In this document: one piece after another, positions 55,843 through 64,000 of the stretch
Layout: each line of letters begins with the position of its first letter
How positions within the stretch are numbered: position 1 is the stretch's first letter
Assembly: GCF_900129665.1 (NCBI RefSeq)
Contig: NZ_FQWL01000002.1
Span: 1 to 64,000 of the forward strand
Length of the DNA: 64,000 nt
Direction: 5' to 3'
DNA from: Flagellimonas flava
Lineage (GTDB): Bacteria; Bacteroidota; Bacteroidia; Flavobacteriales; Flavobacteriaceae
Notes under the pieces: generated by a model
Told to the model about the DNA's origin: nothing
Seen by the model: the letters and a program-made list of their open reading frames with translations, nothing else
Databases searched by the model: none
Program-made: the position numbers and the translations under genes

Positions 55843-56694
55843 TTATTTCGTTTTTTCTTTTCTGATATTGAGCACTTGCCCAATGGAAATGGTATTACTG
55901 TTCAAATTATTGATTCGCTTTAACTCGTCCACCGAAATGGTATATTTCCTTGAGATGGCATACAAGGTCTCGCCTTGAGCAACCACATGGGTAAAATCCT
56001 CATACTCTTTGGGAGCCCTCACGGTGTCCAACCCACCTCGGACAACCTCATCATCATATCGGTCCAAGTTATATCGCTCAATTAGGGCAATCAGTTTTTG
56101 AGGGTATTTACGATCCGTGGCATAACCCGCCTGTCGCAGTCCATAGGCCCATTTCTTGTAATCGTCCCTTCTGTAATTGAAAAGAAACGCATATCGAGAG
56201 CGTGAAGAAAGGAAGATACTATGGTCCCGGAACGAATACATGGGGTGATTGTATTTCCTAAAACACTCCCCTTTGGCATCGTCATCATGAAAATCGAATT
56301 CGCCATCCCAGCCGGTATGGCATTTGATGCCAAAATGATTGTTCGTTTTGCGTGTGAGTTCGCCTTTTCCCGAACCGCTTTCCAAAATTCCTTGTGCCAA
56401 GGTAATACTGGCCGGAATACCAAAGGCCCGCATTTCGTATTGGGCCATTTCAGCAAAGGTCTCTATATATTCTTGGGTATTTACAATGGGAAATTTCACA
56501 AACCGACCTGGATTGGCAGGAAGCGGATACAACTCTGATTCCTTTGGTCCGTCTTTGGGTAAGTCACGATTGAGGTTGCCGGGTGTTTGGGTTTCCACCA
56601 CTGGTTTTGGTTTTTGACTCACCACTCGCCTTTTGGATTTGCAACTCGCCACTAATAGCAGAAGCACCATAACGTATCCTATTCTCCTAATCAT
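55843..56694 (-). CDS. Glucosaminidase lipoprotein with LysM domain
   Basis: 283 residues with lipobox VASC (Cys18). A glucosaminidase/FlgJ-like domain (about 75-220) has Glu105 in [10 protein letters not shown] as the likely catalytic acid. A LysM peptidoglycan-binding domain (about 234-279, [20 protein letters not shown]) follows. It cleaves peptidoglycan between GlcNAc and MurNAc and may act in cell separation or wall turnover. The start overlaps the D-cysteine desulfhydrase-type gene by 4 bp. Confidence 0.92.
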   Translation of the reverse strand: MIRRIGYVMVLLLLVASCKSKRRVVSQKPKPVVETQTPGNLNRDLPKDGPKESELYPLPANPGRFVKFPIVNTQEYIETFAEMAQYEMRAFGIPASITLAQGILESGSGKGELTRKTNNHFGIKCHTGWDGEFDFHDDDAKGECFRKYNHPMYSFRDHSIFLSSRSRYAFLFNYRRDDYKKWAYGLRQAGYATDRKYPQKLIALIERYNLDRYDDEVVRGGLDTVRAPKEYEDFTHVVAQGETLYAISRKYTISVDELKRINNLNSNTISIGQVLNIRKEKTK

Positions 56695-57596
56695 AAATCC
56701 AATACCGGTAAATTCTTTTGTTTCAGCACTTGGTTCATTCCTTTTATCCCTTGCAAACCTCCCGTATGGATGGCCAAAATTTGGGTTCCAGACTTAAAAA
56801 AGCCTTTTTTAATCAGGTCAAAAATACCAAAAAGCATCTTTCCGGTGTATACCGGATCTAGAGGAATGCCCGTTTTCTTTTTAAAATCGTTGATAAACTC
56901 CACCAATTGAAGATTGATTTTGGCATAACCCCCAAAGTGATAGTCCAAAATCAAATCCCAGTTTTCTTGACGTGCAAATTTCTGGATATCCTCCCTTAAA
57001 AAGTCTCCTTTTAATGCTGGAAAGCCCAATACTTTTTGATGTGTTTGGGCTGAGTTGATCAATCCCGAAATGGTACCACCAGTACCTACCGAGCTACAAA
57101 TGAAATCGAACTTTTGGTCATCGGATTTTAGGACTTCTTCACATCCCTTTACGGCCAATTGATTTGTACCTCCTTCGGGAACAAGATAAAAGTCGCCAAA
57201 CTTTTCCCTGAGTTGGTCTAGGAATTCTGGTGTATGTTTTATGCGATACCCACTTCGGGATACAAAATGGAAATCCATACCCTGGTCCGCAGCAAAACTA
57301 AGTGTAGGATTGCTTTTCCAGCCTGTTTCCAACTCATCGCCCCGGATAACCCCAATGGTTTTTAATCCGTTGAGTTTGCCTGCAAAGGCCGTTGCGGCTA
57401 TGTGATTGCTGAAAGCACCACCAAAGGTGAGGAGCGTTCCATGTTGGCGCTGCTTGGCTTCTTCAATGTTGTATTTGAGTTTTCGGAACTTGTTCCCGGA
57501 AATATAGGGATGGATGGTATCTTCCCTTTTGATGTAAAGATCTATTTGATGCTCCTCCAAAAGGGGCAACGCTACTTTCTGATTGGGAATTGACAA
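56691..57596 (-). CDS. ACC deaminase/D-cysteine desulfhydrase-family PLP enzyme
   Basis: 301 residues. PLP lysine is Lys36 in SGNKFRKLKYN; GGAFSNH and the phosphate loop SSVGTGGTISGL fit fold-type II enzymes. It degrades D-cysteine or 1-aminocyclopropane-1-carboxylate; the former is more likely outside plant-associated bacteria. The only in-frame start is TTG (57594-57596), because TAA lies two codons upstream. The last 4 bp overlap the glucosaminidase start. Confidence 0.92.
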   Translation of the reverse strand: MSIPNQKVALPLLEEHQIDLYIKREDTIHPYISGNKFRKLKYNIEEAKQRQHGTLLTFGGAFSNHIAATAFAGKLNGLKTIGVIRGDELETGWKSNPTLSFAADQGMDFHFVSRSGYRIKHTPEFLDQLREKFGDFYLVPEGGTNQLAVKGCEEVLKSDDQKFDFICSSVGTGGTISGLINSAQTHQKVLGFPALKGDFLREDIQKFARQENWDLILDYHFGGYAKINLQLVEFINDFKKKTGIPLDPVYTGKMLFGIFDLIKKGFFKSGTQILAIHTGGLQGIKGMNQVLKQKNLPVLDL

Positions 57597-57606
57597 GTTT
57601 TACTGG

Positions 57607-57936
57607 TTAACGCGTCAAATAGTTCAAAAAACTATACGCTTTTCTGCGGAAAATATACTCCATATCATCCTCATTGGCATAAGCCTCACGCTCAAAACTG
57701 ATATTTTGGTAGGCCCTATAGCTGTCAAGATACAAAACAGTTCGAAGAAGCCATTCCGAAATATATAGGATGTAAAAGGGTATAATGAAAAGTTCCCGCT
57801 GCTGTTTCAGGTGAATACGCTCGTGGTTGATCAAGACATCGTCTTTCCTAAGCGCACCTTCCTTTAGGATGATAAAGGGCCACAAAGACAGGCCAACATA
57901 ATTGCGATAAAAGAAATGTTTAAAGACTAAAATCAA
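57607..57936 (-). CDS. Small membrane protein with HExxH-like motif
   Basis: 109 residues, start TTG (57934-57936), as no ATG is available in frame. Two hydrophobic segments (YVGLSLWPFIIL; LFIIPFYILYISEWLLRTVLYL) flank INHERIHLKQQ, where HERIH fits the zinc-binding HExxH, and SFEREAYANE follows after about 35 residues, with a Glu in the position of a third ligand, as in gluzincins such as M48/M56 peptidases. A minimal membrane metalloprotease is possible, but no other peptidase domain is present. It lies 10 bp upstream of the D-cysteine enzyme. Confidence 0.6.
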   Translation of the reverse strand: MILVFKHFFYRNYVGLSLWPFIILKEGALRKDDVLINHERIHLKQQRELFIIPFYILYISEWLLRTVLYLDSYRAYQNISFEREAYANEDDMEYIFRRKAYSFLNYLTR

Positions 57937-58102
57937 ATCGAATTATCATAGGTTTCCTACAAATATAACTTTTGATGCTTCCGAACATTCAAATGTGTCG
58001 ACAATACGATTAACAATTTCGGTGAATAACCTAAATCTTGGATTTTGAGGTCATTCGTCGGAATGTCTTAATTTTATAAGATTCCATACAGAACGAATTT
58101 AG

Positions 58103-58264
58103 ATGAAGGAATACATTCCCCTGGAAGAGGGCGACTATTATCTTTCGGAAGAGGGGTACAAGGTATTTACGGAACAGTACCATCGTAAAAGAGGGTACTG
58201 CTGCGAAAGTGGCTGTCGACATTGTCCTTACGGTTACAACAAAAAAACCAACAGGAGGCAATAA
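58103..58264 (+). CDS. DUF5522-type cysteine-rich small protein
   Basis: 53 residues starting MKEYIPLEEGDYYLSEEGYK and ending KKTNRRQ. The motif RGYCCESGCRHCPYGY at 30-45 holds four cysteines, a possible zinc or cluster site, and is the signature of the DUF5522 family. The gene stands alone between two intergenic gaps and has an 82-residue shadow frame on the opposite strand. Confidence 0.88.
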   Translation: MKEYIPLEEGDYYLSEEGYKVFTEQYHRKRGYCCESGCRHCPYGYNKKTNRRQ

Positions 58265-58330
58265 ACCCGTGTTCGGCATAATATTTGTGACTGATTTATA
58301 GTCATTTCAATGAACTCAAAAAGGATTACT

Positions 58331-58912
58331 ATGAAAAATTTAAAACGTTTTACGTTGGCAGCTTTCGTGCTGACGTTCTTGGCTTCTTGCAGCTCTGTGA
58401 GGGTCGTTTCCGATTATGATACCCAAAAAGATTTTGGCACTTACCAAACCTATGCCTTTTATAAAACTGGCATTGATAAGGCCCAAATTTCCGATTTGGA
58501 CAAAAAACGCATCCTAAAGGCCATTGAGGCAGAGATGGGTTCCCGTGGTTTTGCCAAATCGCAACAGCCCGATGTCCTCATCAGCATCTTTACCAAAGAG
58601 CGGGAACGTGTTGATGTCTACAACAACAACTTTGGCTGGGGCTGGGGTTGGGGTGGCTTTTACAATCCTTGGGTCTGGGGTCCTGGTTGGGGCTGGGGCT
58701 GGGGTGGCAACAATGTGAGCACACGTACCGAAGGCTCCCTTTACATTGATGTCATCGACGCCAAAGAAAAAGAATTGGTATGGCAAGGACGCGGTGTGGG
58801 TACCTTGAACAATACTAAAAATATAGAGCGAAAAGAACAACGCATTCGGGAATTCGTTTCCAATATTCTTAAAGAATATCCTCCAGAACCTAGAGCTGTC
58901 GCCTCCAATTAA
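58331..58912 (+). CDS. DUF4136 lipoprotein
   Basis: 193 residues from the ATG at 58331 (a start at 58310 would add seven). Lipobox LASC near residue 20. The DUF4136 pattern follows (SDYDTQKDFGTYQTYAFY, GSLYIDVIDAKEKELVWQG), interrupted by a Gly/Trp/Asn-rich loop at about 95-128 (NNFGWGWGWGGF and GWGWGWGGN). DUF4136 proteins are outer-membrane-anchored lipoproteins of unknown role. Confidence 0.85.
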   Translation: MKNLKRFTLAAFVLTFLASCSSVRVVSDYDTQKDFGTYQTYAFYKTGIDKAQISDLDKKRILKAIEAEMGSRGFAKSQQPDVLISIFTKERERVDVYNNNFGWGWGWGGFYNPWVWGPGWGWGWGGNNVSTRTEGSLYIDVIDAKEKELVWQGRGVGTLNNTKNIERKEQRIREFVSNILKEYPPEPRAVASN

Positions 58913-59011
58913 AATCTAGATTGGAACGAAGAATCTGAAGTAGCTCGGTTAAGTGTTTATTGTGGTGGAAAAGTGAACCGGATTCTTCGTCCAATTTTTG
59001 TCAACACCTTT

Positions 59012-59479
59012 TTACAGTAGTGGAAAGGTGTTTTCGTTTTTTACCTCTTTTAAGACAAATGCGCTTTTAACTGCTCCAATATTGGGCAATGAAGCAATCT
59101 TGCTTTTGGCAAACGAGTAGTACGCATCCAAATCTTTTACGATAACCTTGAGCAAAAAGTCGAACTCACCCCCAACCACAAAGCACTCGGTCACCTCATC
59201 CAATTGTTTGACCTGATTTAGAAAATCGTCCATTAAATGCCCTTTTTGCGCTTCCAAAGAGACAAAGCTGAACACGGTAATGCTTTGTTCCACCTTATCT
59301 TTGTTAATGATGGCCGAATAATTCTGAATAAAACCCTCCTGTTCCAGCCTTCGAATACGCTCATACACCGGAGTTTTTGTCAATCCCAAGTGCTCTGCAA
59401 TATCCTTGGCAATGGTCTTGGCATCCTTTTCCAAGATTTTTAAAATCTCCCTATCAATGGCGTCCAATTTCTCTTGCAT
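59012..59479 (-). CDS. Lrp/AsnC-family transcriptional regulator
   Basis: 155 residues. N-terminal helix-turn-helix (LDAIDREILKILEKDAKTIA, then LTKTPVYERIRRLEQEGFI), C-terminal RAM/AsnC ligand domain (VTECFVVGGEFDFLLKVIV). It is divergent from phenylalanine hydroxylase, which fits amino-acid-responsive control of that gene. The gap (59480-59650) contains TATTCCT at 59524-59530 and again at 59554-59560, 30 bp apart, possibly binding sites. Confidence 0.92.
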   Translation of the reverse strand: MQEKLDAIDREILKILEKDAKTIAKDIAEHLGLTKTPVYERIRRLEQEGFIQNYSAIINKDKVEQSITVFSFVSLEAQKGHLMDDFLNQVKQLDEVTECFVVGGEFDFLLKVIVKDLDAYYSFAKSKIASLPNIGAVKSAFVLKEVKNENTFPLL

Positions 59480-59650
59480 ACTTTTTCCTGTTCTTTGATT
59501 CCTCTAGAATCAAATTTAGTAAATATTCCTAAAATATTATTCAATTAAGACTATATTCCTGTTATTGGATTAAAATGAAGTGTTTTAGTCAATAAATCGT
59601 ATTTTTAATAGGTTTTTATATTGGTTTCCCTTCAATTTTAATCGATTATT

Positions 59651-61417
59651 ATGGAACATCCCGCGTACGAGAGCAACCCTATTCTAGATAAACTACCAGA
59701 ACACTTAAAACAGTTTATCAAGCCCCAGAACTATGAGGAATACACTCCTATTGACCAGGCCGTTTGGCGGTATGTTATGCGCAAGAACGTGGATTACCTA
59801 AGCAAGGTTGCCCACAAGTCGTACGTGGAAGGTTTGGAAAAAACCGGGATTTCCATCGACAACATTCCCAATATGTATGGAATGAACCGAATTCTAAAGG
59901 AAATTGGTTGGGCTGCAGTGGCTGTGGATGGTTTTATTCCTCCTGCTGCTTTTATGGAATTCCAGGCTTACAATGTACTTGTCATTGCATCCGATATTCG
60001 CCAATTGGAAAACATTGAATACACTCCGGCGCCAGATATCATTCATGAGGGAGCAGGACATGCCCCCATTATCGCTAATCCGGAGTATGCAGAATATTTA
60101 AGACGTTTTGGGGAGATAGGATGCAAAGCCATTTCCAGCGCCAAGGACTATGAACTTTATGAAGCGGTACGGCATCTTTCCATCATTAAGGAGGCTGCAG
60201 GAACTCCAAAGGAAGAAATTGAAAAAGCCGAGCAGAAAATTGAACAGTTGCAGGAAAACATGGGAGAACCCAGTGAAATGGCCCTGATACGCAACCTACA
60301 CTGGTGGACTGTGGAATACGGATTGATTGGCGAAGTAGAGCAACCAAAAATCTATGGCGCCGGATTACTTTCGTCCATTGGGGAGAGCAAATGGTGCATG
60401 CAAACTGACGTAAAAAAGCTCCCCTATACCCTGGAAGCGGCGCAAACCGCTTTCGATATCACCAAACCCCAACCCCAACTCTTTGTAACGCCCCACTTTG
60501 CGCATCTAAGCCAGGTCTTGGAGGATTTTGCCAATTCTATGGCACTACGCACTGGTGGTCTTTCCGGGGTTAAAAAACTCATTGCTTCCCGTGCCTTGGG
60601 CAGTTTGGAGCTCAGTACTGGACTCCAAATCTCCGGGGTTTTCAATCATGTTTTGGAACACAACGGAAAACCCATTTACATCAGGACCGTTGGACCTACC
60701 GCACTTGCCTACAGGGACAAGGAACTCGTTGGGCATAGCACCTTGGAACATGCCGAAGGTTTTGGCTCTCCCATAGGCAAATTGAAAGGCATTAATCTAG
60801 CCATTGAAGATATGGGTCCACGTGACCTCAAGGCCTATAAAATCTTTGAGGAGGAGGAAGTGAGCCTGGAATTTGAAGGCGGTGTAAAGGTCGAAGGCAC
60901 CATTGTAACAGGCACTCGAAACTTACAAGGCAAAATAATCCTGATCACCTTTAAGGATTGTAAGGTTACCCATGATGGCACCATATTATTTTTACCGGAA
61001 TGGGGGCTGTACCACATGGCAGTTGGTCAAGATGTGGTTTCGGCCTATAACGGCCCGGCAGATCTTCAAAGTTTTGACCTTATCAACCATAAATTAACGG
61101 AGACAACCATAAAAAAGACCAGTGACGAGGAGCGCATCAAGTTGGAAGGCTACTACCAACGTGTTCGTGAGTATCGCGAGGGCATTAATACCTATATTTC
61201 CCGCGGAAAATTATTTGAAGAGTTCAAAGCGGAATTTCCATTGGATTGGCTACTACCGGTGGAACTTTACGAATTGGCTAAAATAGGTCAACGTGAGACC
61301 TTGACAGGTGAGATAAAATCCCATTTAGAAGACATCAAAAAACAAAGACCGGAGGTGGGACATTTGATTGATGATGGTTTGGACCTAGTCGACAACAGTG
61401 TTTCGCTCAAGGTTTAG
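59651..61417 (+). CDS. Phenylalanine 4-monooxygenase, long form
   Basis: 588 residues. It turns L-phenylalanine into tyrosine using a pterin, O2 and iron. Iron ligands are His132 and His137 (IIHEGAGHAP) and Glu222 (WWTVEYG). The classical bacterial enzyme has only about 260-300 residues; this one carries an extra C-terminal half of about 280 residues with its own conserved-looking beta-rich part (VEGTIVTGTRNLQGKIILIT). Long forms of this kind occur in Bacteroidota. The divergent Lrp gene probably controls it. The end overlaps the DUF4230 gene by 33 bp. Confidence 0.92.
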   Translation: MEHPAYESNPILDKLPEHLKQFIKPQNYEEYTPIDQAVWRYVMRKNVDYLSKVAHKSYVEGLEKTGISIDNIPNMYGMNRILKEIGWAAVAVDGFIPPAAFMEFQAYNVLVIASDIRQLENIEYTPAPDIIHEGAGHAPIIANPEYAEYLRRFGEIGCKAISSAKDYELYEAVRHLSIIKEAAGTPKEEIEKAEQKIEQLQENMGEPSEMALIRNLHWWTVEYGLIGEVEQPKIYGAGLLSSIGESKWCMQTDVKKLPYTLEAAQTAFDITKPQPQLFVTPHFAHLSQVLEDFANSMALRTGGLSGVKKLIASRALGSLELSTGLQISGVFNHVLEHNGKPIYIRTVGPTALAYRDKELVGHSTLEHAEGFGSPIGKLKGINLAIEDMGPRDLKAYKIFEEEEVSLEFEGGVKVEGTIVTGTRNLQGKIILITFKDCKVTHDGTILFLPEWGLYHMAVGQDVVSAYNGPADLQSFDLINHKLTETTIKKTSDEERIKLEGYYQRVREYREGINTYISRGKLFEEFKAEFPLDWLLPVELYELAKIGQRETLTGEIKSHLEDIKKQRPEVGHLIDDGLDLVDNSVSLKV

Positions 61418-62011
61418 CGTATTCATAGTATCCGGTTTCATTCCATCAATCACCAATTTCCATCCCAAGGAATTGGTAAGCACATAGATGCGGGAAAGCT
61501 CACTCATCAATCTATTCTGGGCATTGGAGCGCAAGGTGGAAGCATCAATCTTTTTTTGCAACGAAGTATTTACCTGATCCCGAATGGCATTGTAATCATC
61601 CGCATTAAACGGATTAAAATAGTCTGCCGTAACATCGTAGTATTCAAAATCAGGGTGAATCTTGATTTCAGGTTCCGGTATTTTGGTTATCCGAATAGTG
61701 GTTTGTTCCTCATCCACATCATATTGAATCTGGGACAAATCGTATGCAATGGTAACCTCGGCATTAGCCACTACCAAGGCCTTTTTATCCGCTGTAACCA
61801 AACTACCAAACAATTCCTTTGAATCAGCATAGTTGTAGACTTCCACAAAATGCCCCTCCGTAACAATAAGTTTAGAAACGTTCTTCAGTTCCTGTTGAAT
61901 CAGCAAGGAACTCTCTTTGAGGATTGCCTGTTCCGCATTGTAATCGGCACAGGATTTATACACCAGAATAGAAGTTATTGCAATAAGGGCGCCTAGCAGT
62001 ACTTTTTTCAT
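61385..62011 (-). CDS. DUF4230-family membrane-anchored protein
   Basis: 208 residues. An N-terminal hydrophobic segment (LLGALIAITSILVY) is followed by ELKNVSKLIVTEGHFVEVYN, the DUF4230 opening, and a mixed alpha/beta body with DYNAIRDQVNTSLQKKI and ANNRLM-like LRSNAQNRLMSEL near the end. It is likely anchored in the inner membrane with the bulk outside. Function unknown. Its start abuts the stop of the GSCFA gene and its end overlaps the phenylalanine hydroxylase gene. Confidence 0.85.
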   Translation of the reverse strand: MKKVLLGALIAITSILVYKSCADYNAEQAILKESSLLIQQELKNVSKLIVTEGHFVEVYNYADSKELFGSLVTADKKALVVANAEVTIAYDLSQIQYDVDEEQTTIRITKIPEPEIKIHPDFEYYDVTADYFNPFNADDYNAIRDQVNTSLQKKIDASTLRSNAQNRLMSELSRIYVLTNSLGWKLVIDGMKPDTMNTLNLERNTVVD

Positions 62012-62971
62012 CTATCCAAAATTCATGAAAGGATATCTCTCTTTAAGATACGCAATTTTTGACCGCAGGGATGCTTCAAACTTTTGGTGCGACTCGGATT
62101 CTGGATGAAACGGTCGGTGTTGCAATCCCTTTTGCACCGCATCCACCTTATCCATTTCCGGATAGCTGGTTTCAGCAATCCAAACCGACTTAAACTTTTC
62201 CCAAATGTAATCTACCGCCAATTCGTTGGGATGGACCAAGTCTTTGCCATAAAAGCGGTAATCACGGAGTTCATCCATCATGATCTCATAACTTTCAAAA
62301 TACGACAGACGAAGTTTGAAGTTAGAATGGCTCATAAATCCATGAAGGGCGGCCAAAAGGTGTGCCTTGCTTCTTTGGTTTTCCACAAATCCGTCCTTGA
62401 GGTGCCTTACAGGTGAAACCGTGAAAATGATTTCCGCCTGTGGATTTATGGATTGAATTAACCCTACGCTATTTTTTAAACTGGTTTCAATTTGGTCGAC
62501 AGATAGAAGTTCCTTTTGAAACTCTTTTTGGGGCACTTTATGGCAGTTCGCCACCATTTTTTGGGTGGATTTATTCCGATATCCCCAGGCCGTACCCAAC
62601 GTAATCAAAATATGTGAAGCCTCGGTTAACCACTTCTTGGTTTCTGTAAGTCCTGAATTTAGGTTTTGAAGCAATGCCTCCCCGTTTCCACCATGTATTT
62701 CGGAATGTGCATCGAAGCACAACCATAGTCCATCTTGCTCAAAACTTTCCTTGTGTGTATACTCTTGCTCTTTTACCGCTCTGGAAATCAGGTTTTCTAT
62801 GGCCAAGGGCTGAAATAGAATCCCAAAAGGGTTTTGTTTGTGTTGGAATTGATAGTAGTTCAGTTTCGACGCTATGTTTTCGGCAAAACAAGAACCCAAA
62901 AGAACCACCTTACTTTGATAGGTCAGTGGAGTTTTGGACTTTTTAAGTGGAATTTGGGTTTGTAGTTTCAT
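62012..62971 (-). CDS. GSCFA-family protein
   Basis: 319 residues. The name-giving GSCFAENIA occurs at about 26-34. HILITLGTAWGYR, NPQAEIIFTVSPVRHLKDGF and HPNELAVDYIWEKF match the rest of the GSCFA domain, which is related to SGNH hydrolases (the Ser and the late His fit that). Bacterial members are of unknown function. It directly abuts the DUF4230 gene, so the two are likely one transcript. Confidence 0.9.
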   Translation of the reverse strand: MKLQTQIPLKKSKTPLTYQSKVVLLGSCFAENIASKLNYYQFQHKQNPFGILFQPLAIENLISRAVKEQEYTHKESFEQDGLWLCFDAHSEIHGGNGEALLQNLNSGLTETKKWLTEASHILITLGTAWGYRNKSTQKMVANCHKVPQKEFQKELLSVDQIETSLKNSVGLIQSINPQAEIIFTVSPVRHLKDGFVENQRSKAHLLAALHGFMSHSNFKLRLSYFESYEIMMDELRDYRFYGKDLVHPNELAVDYIWEKFKSVWIAETSYPEMDKVDAVQKGLQHRPFHPESESHQKFEASLRSKIAYLKERYPFMNFG

Positions 62972-62980
62972 AGCCGCAAG

Positions 62981-63634
62981 TTACTTGCAGTTATCAATGC
63001 TTTTGATCATATCCTTGTATTGATCTTCCAATTGGGTCTCCAGTTGGTCCATAAAGCTCAAAACCCTGATCAAATCGTCAATGGATTTGTTTCCCAAAGC
63101 TTCAGTTGCTTTATTAAGTTCGTTTTTAACAAGGTTCTGCGTGTGATATATTGCCTGCAGTTGATAAAGGCAATCATATCCAAACTCATGGAAAATCCCA
63201 GTGGATTTTGAGATTTCCCACGCTATATCACTCAGATCCGTCAGCTCCAGGAATATGGTAGTATCCCCTTCATACCTATACTTCCCATTTCCTACAGATA
63301 CCGAGTCTTCGGTCTTCATTAAATCAGGATAGGCATCAACAAATGCATTCCATCTCTGTGGTGTCAAAAGCAATTCATCCTTATCGTTCTTCAGGCTATT
63401 CAATTCCTGGAAAAACTTGGGAATCTTTTGGTTTTCAGCATGATTTTCCACCAGTTGCTTAAGGTTGGACTCCATTTCTACCTTGATTTTCGCCAATGCA
63501 ATTTCCTTGTTCTTTTCTATGGATCTCGATGTATTCCATTCGTTGAACCAAATGGCCAAGTTAATACCAACAAACAACAAAAGGATTTCTCCAAATATGT
63601 ATTTCCAATTGATATGCTTTAGCTTAATGGGCAC
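62981..63634 (-). CDS. DUF6090-like membrane protein
   Basis: 217 residues. One N-terminal transmembrane helix (IFGEILLLFVGINLAIWFNEW) is followed by a helical, charged exterior domain. The WNEW-like motif and length suit the DUF6090 family of Bacteroidota, whose role is unknown. The stop lies 9 bp before the GSCFA gene and the start 3 bp from the end of alaS, so it could be co-transcribed with either neighbour. Confidence 0.72.
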   Translation of the reverse strand: MPIKLKHINWKYIFGEILLLFVGINLAIWFNEWNTSRSIEKNKEIALAKIKVEMESNLKQLVENHAENQKIPKFFQELNSLKNDKDELLLTPQRWNAFVDAYPDLMKTEDSVSVGNGKYRYEGDTTIFLELTDLSDIAWEISKSTGIFHEFGYDCLYQLQAIYHTQNLVKNELNKATEALGNKSIDDLIRVLSFMDQLETQLEDQYKDMIKSIDNCK

Positions 63635-63637
63635 TTA

Positions 63638-64000
63638 TTATGTGGTTGCTTTTATAATTTCAAGGGCATTGTCCAATGCTGCTGGTATACCTGATGGGTT
63701 TTTCCCGCCGGCCGTGGCAAAAAAAGGCTGTCCACCTCCGCCACCTTGGATATGTTTGCCCAATTCGCGAACTATGGTTCCAGCGTTCAATCCCTTGTTG
63801 GACGCCAATTCCTTGGAAATGTAACAGCTCAACAATGCTTTTCCATCTTTTTCGGCTCCCAACAGCAAAAACAAATTGGAAACTTGTCCTCCCATTTCAA
63901 AGGCCAGGTCCTTAATACCAGCGGCATCCAAATCCACCTGTTTGGCCAAAAATTGAATGCCATTGATATCCTGAAGTTCGGAAATCAACTCACTTTTAAG
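63638..64000 (-). CDS. alaS: Alanine--tRNA ligase, C-terminal part (partial)
   Basis: The last 121 codons of a gene entering from the right edge. [20 protein letters not shown] is the DHHA1-domain signature of alanyl-tRNA synthetase, with the oligoglycine loop that contacts the tRNA. The catalytic and editing domains lie beyond the window. The frame is open to base 64000. Confidence 0.96.
   Translation of the reverse strand, partial: LKSELISELQDINGIQFLAKQVDLDAAGIKDLAFEMGGQVSNLFLLLGAEKDGKALLSCYISKELASNKGLNAGTIVRELGKHIQGGGGGQPFFATAGGKNPSGIPAALDNALEIIKATT

Noticed and set aside
55770..55883. N-terminal extension of HemL
   Set aside because: It overlaps the glucosaminidase gene and is not part of the family; ATG at 55769 is the usual start.
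58031..58279. 82-residue leftward frame
   Set aside because: The opposite strand encodes the DUF5522-type protein with its RGYCC motif.

Overview
The window is a piece of a flavobacterial chromosome (phylum Bacteroidota, very probably family Flavobacteriaceae; the gene set resembles marine Muricauda/Allomuricauda-type genomes, but the 16S gene could not be aligned here, so the genus is inference). Grounds: a 16S-tRNA-Ile-tRNA-Ala operon with Bacteroidota-type flanks, promoters of the TTTG-N18-20-TAnnTTTG class, a FecI/FecR/TonB-receptor set with an STN domain, many lineage-typical families (GSCFA, DUF4230, DUF6607, SatD/DUF3307, DUF5117/5118 metalloprotease) and many lipoproteins. No phage, integrase, transposase gene or CRISPR array was seen. 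Gene order is compact, with housekeeping genes mixed among small secreted-protein and regulator modules.

Layout. 1-2300: rRNA operon read leftward (23S lies beyond the left edge), with its promoter. 2.4-7.7 kb: outer-membrane porin, RNase HII, a large propeller lipoprotein. 7.8-11.6 kb: four consecutive secreted proteins (OmpA-type, TapB-type, unknown, DUF11-type). 11.6-17.7 kb: lipB, a lipoprotein, an SGNH hydrolase, a 51-residue Pmp3/YqaE membrane peptide, a membrane-anchored LuxR-type protein, a thioredoxin-like protein and lysS. 17.7-22.8 kb: ECF sigma, FecR and TonB receptor, then an SLC13 symporter. 24.4-25.8 kb: two leftward genes for acidic secreted repeat proteins of unknown function, the strongest candidate for something undescribed. 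26-33.4 kb: a zinc metalloprotease, small envelope proteins, an SH3 protein, the SatD/DUF3307 pair behind three phased palindromes, and a vanadium-haloperoxidase-type lipoprotein. 33.4-39.9 kb: NmrA/DUF1772/DUF5367-like operon, a membrane nucleotide cyclase, two AraC regulators and a TetR/SDR module with matching operators. 40-46.5 kb: a probable heme-uptake locus (FMN-binding protein and DUF6607 leftward; TonB receptor, HmuY-like lipoprotein and DoxX protein rightward) around a Fur-like palindrome. 46.5-54.5 kb: hairpin-rich dispersed repeats, a TetR/epoxide-hydrolase-like module with matching operators, an AraC/thioredoxin-reductase-like pair and an MFS carrier. 54.5-64 kb: hemL, glucosaminidase, D-cysteine desulfhydrase-type enzyme, small zinc-motif proteins, Lrp beside phenylalanine hydroxylase, DUF4230, GSCFA, DUF6090-like, and the 3' end of alaS running off the right edge.

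Genes that appear to work together: sigma/FecR/TonB receptor (cell-surface signalling and uptake); hmuR-like/hmuY-like/DoxX with DUF6607/FMN-binding (iron-heme); SatD with DUF3307 (overlapping stop/start); TetR with SDR; TetR with alpha/beta hydrolase; Lrp with phenylalanine hydroxylase. Functions given by family name rest on motifs read by eye; no database search was possible.
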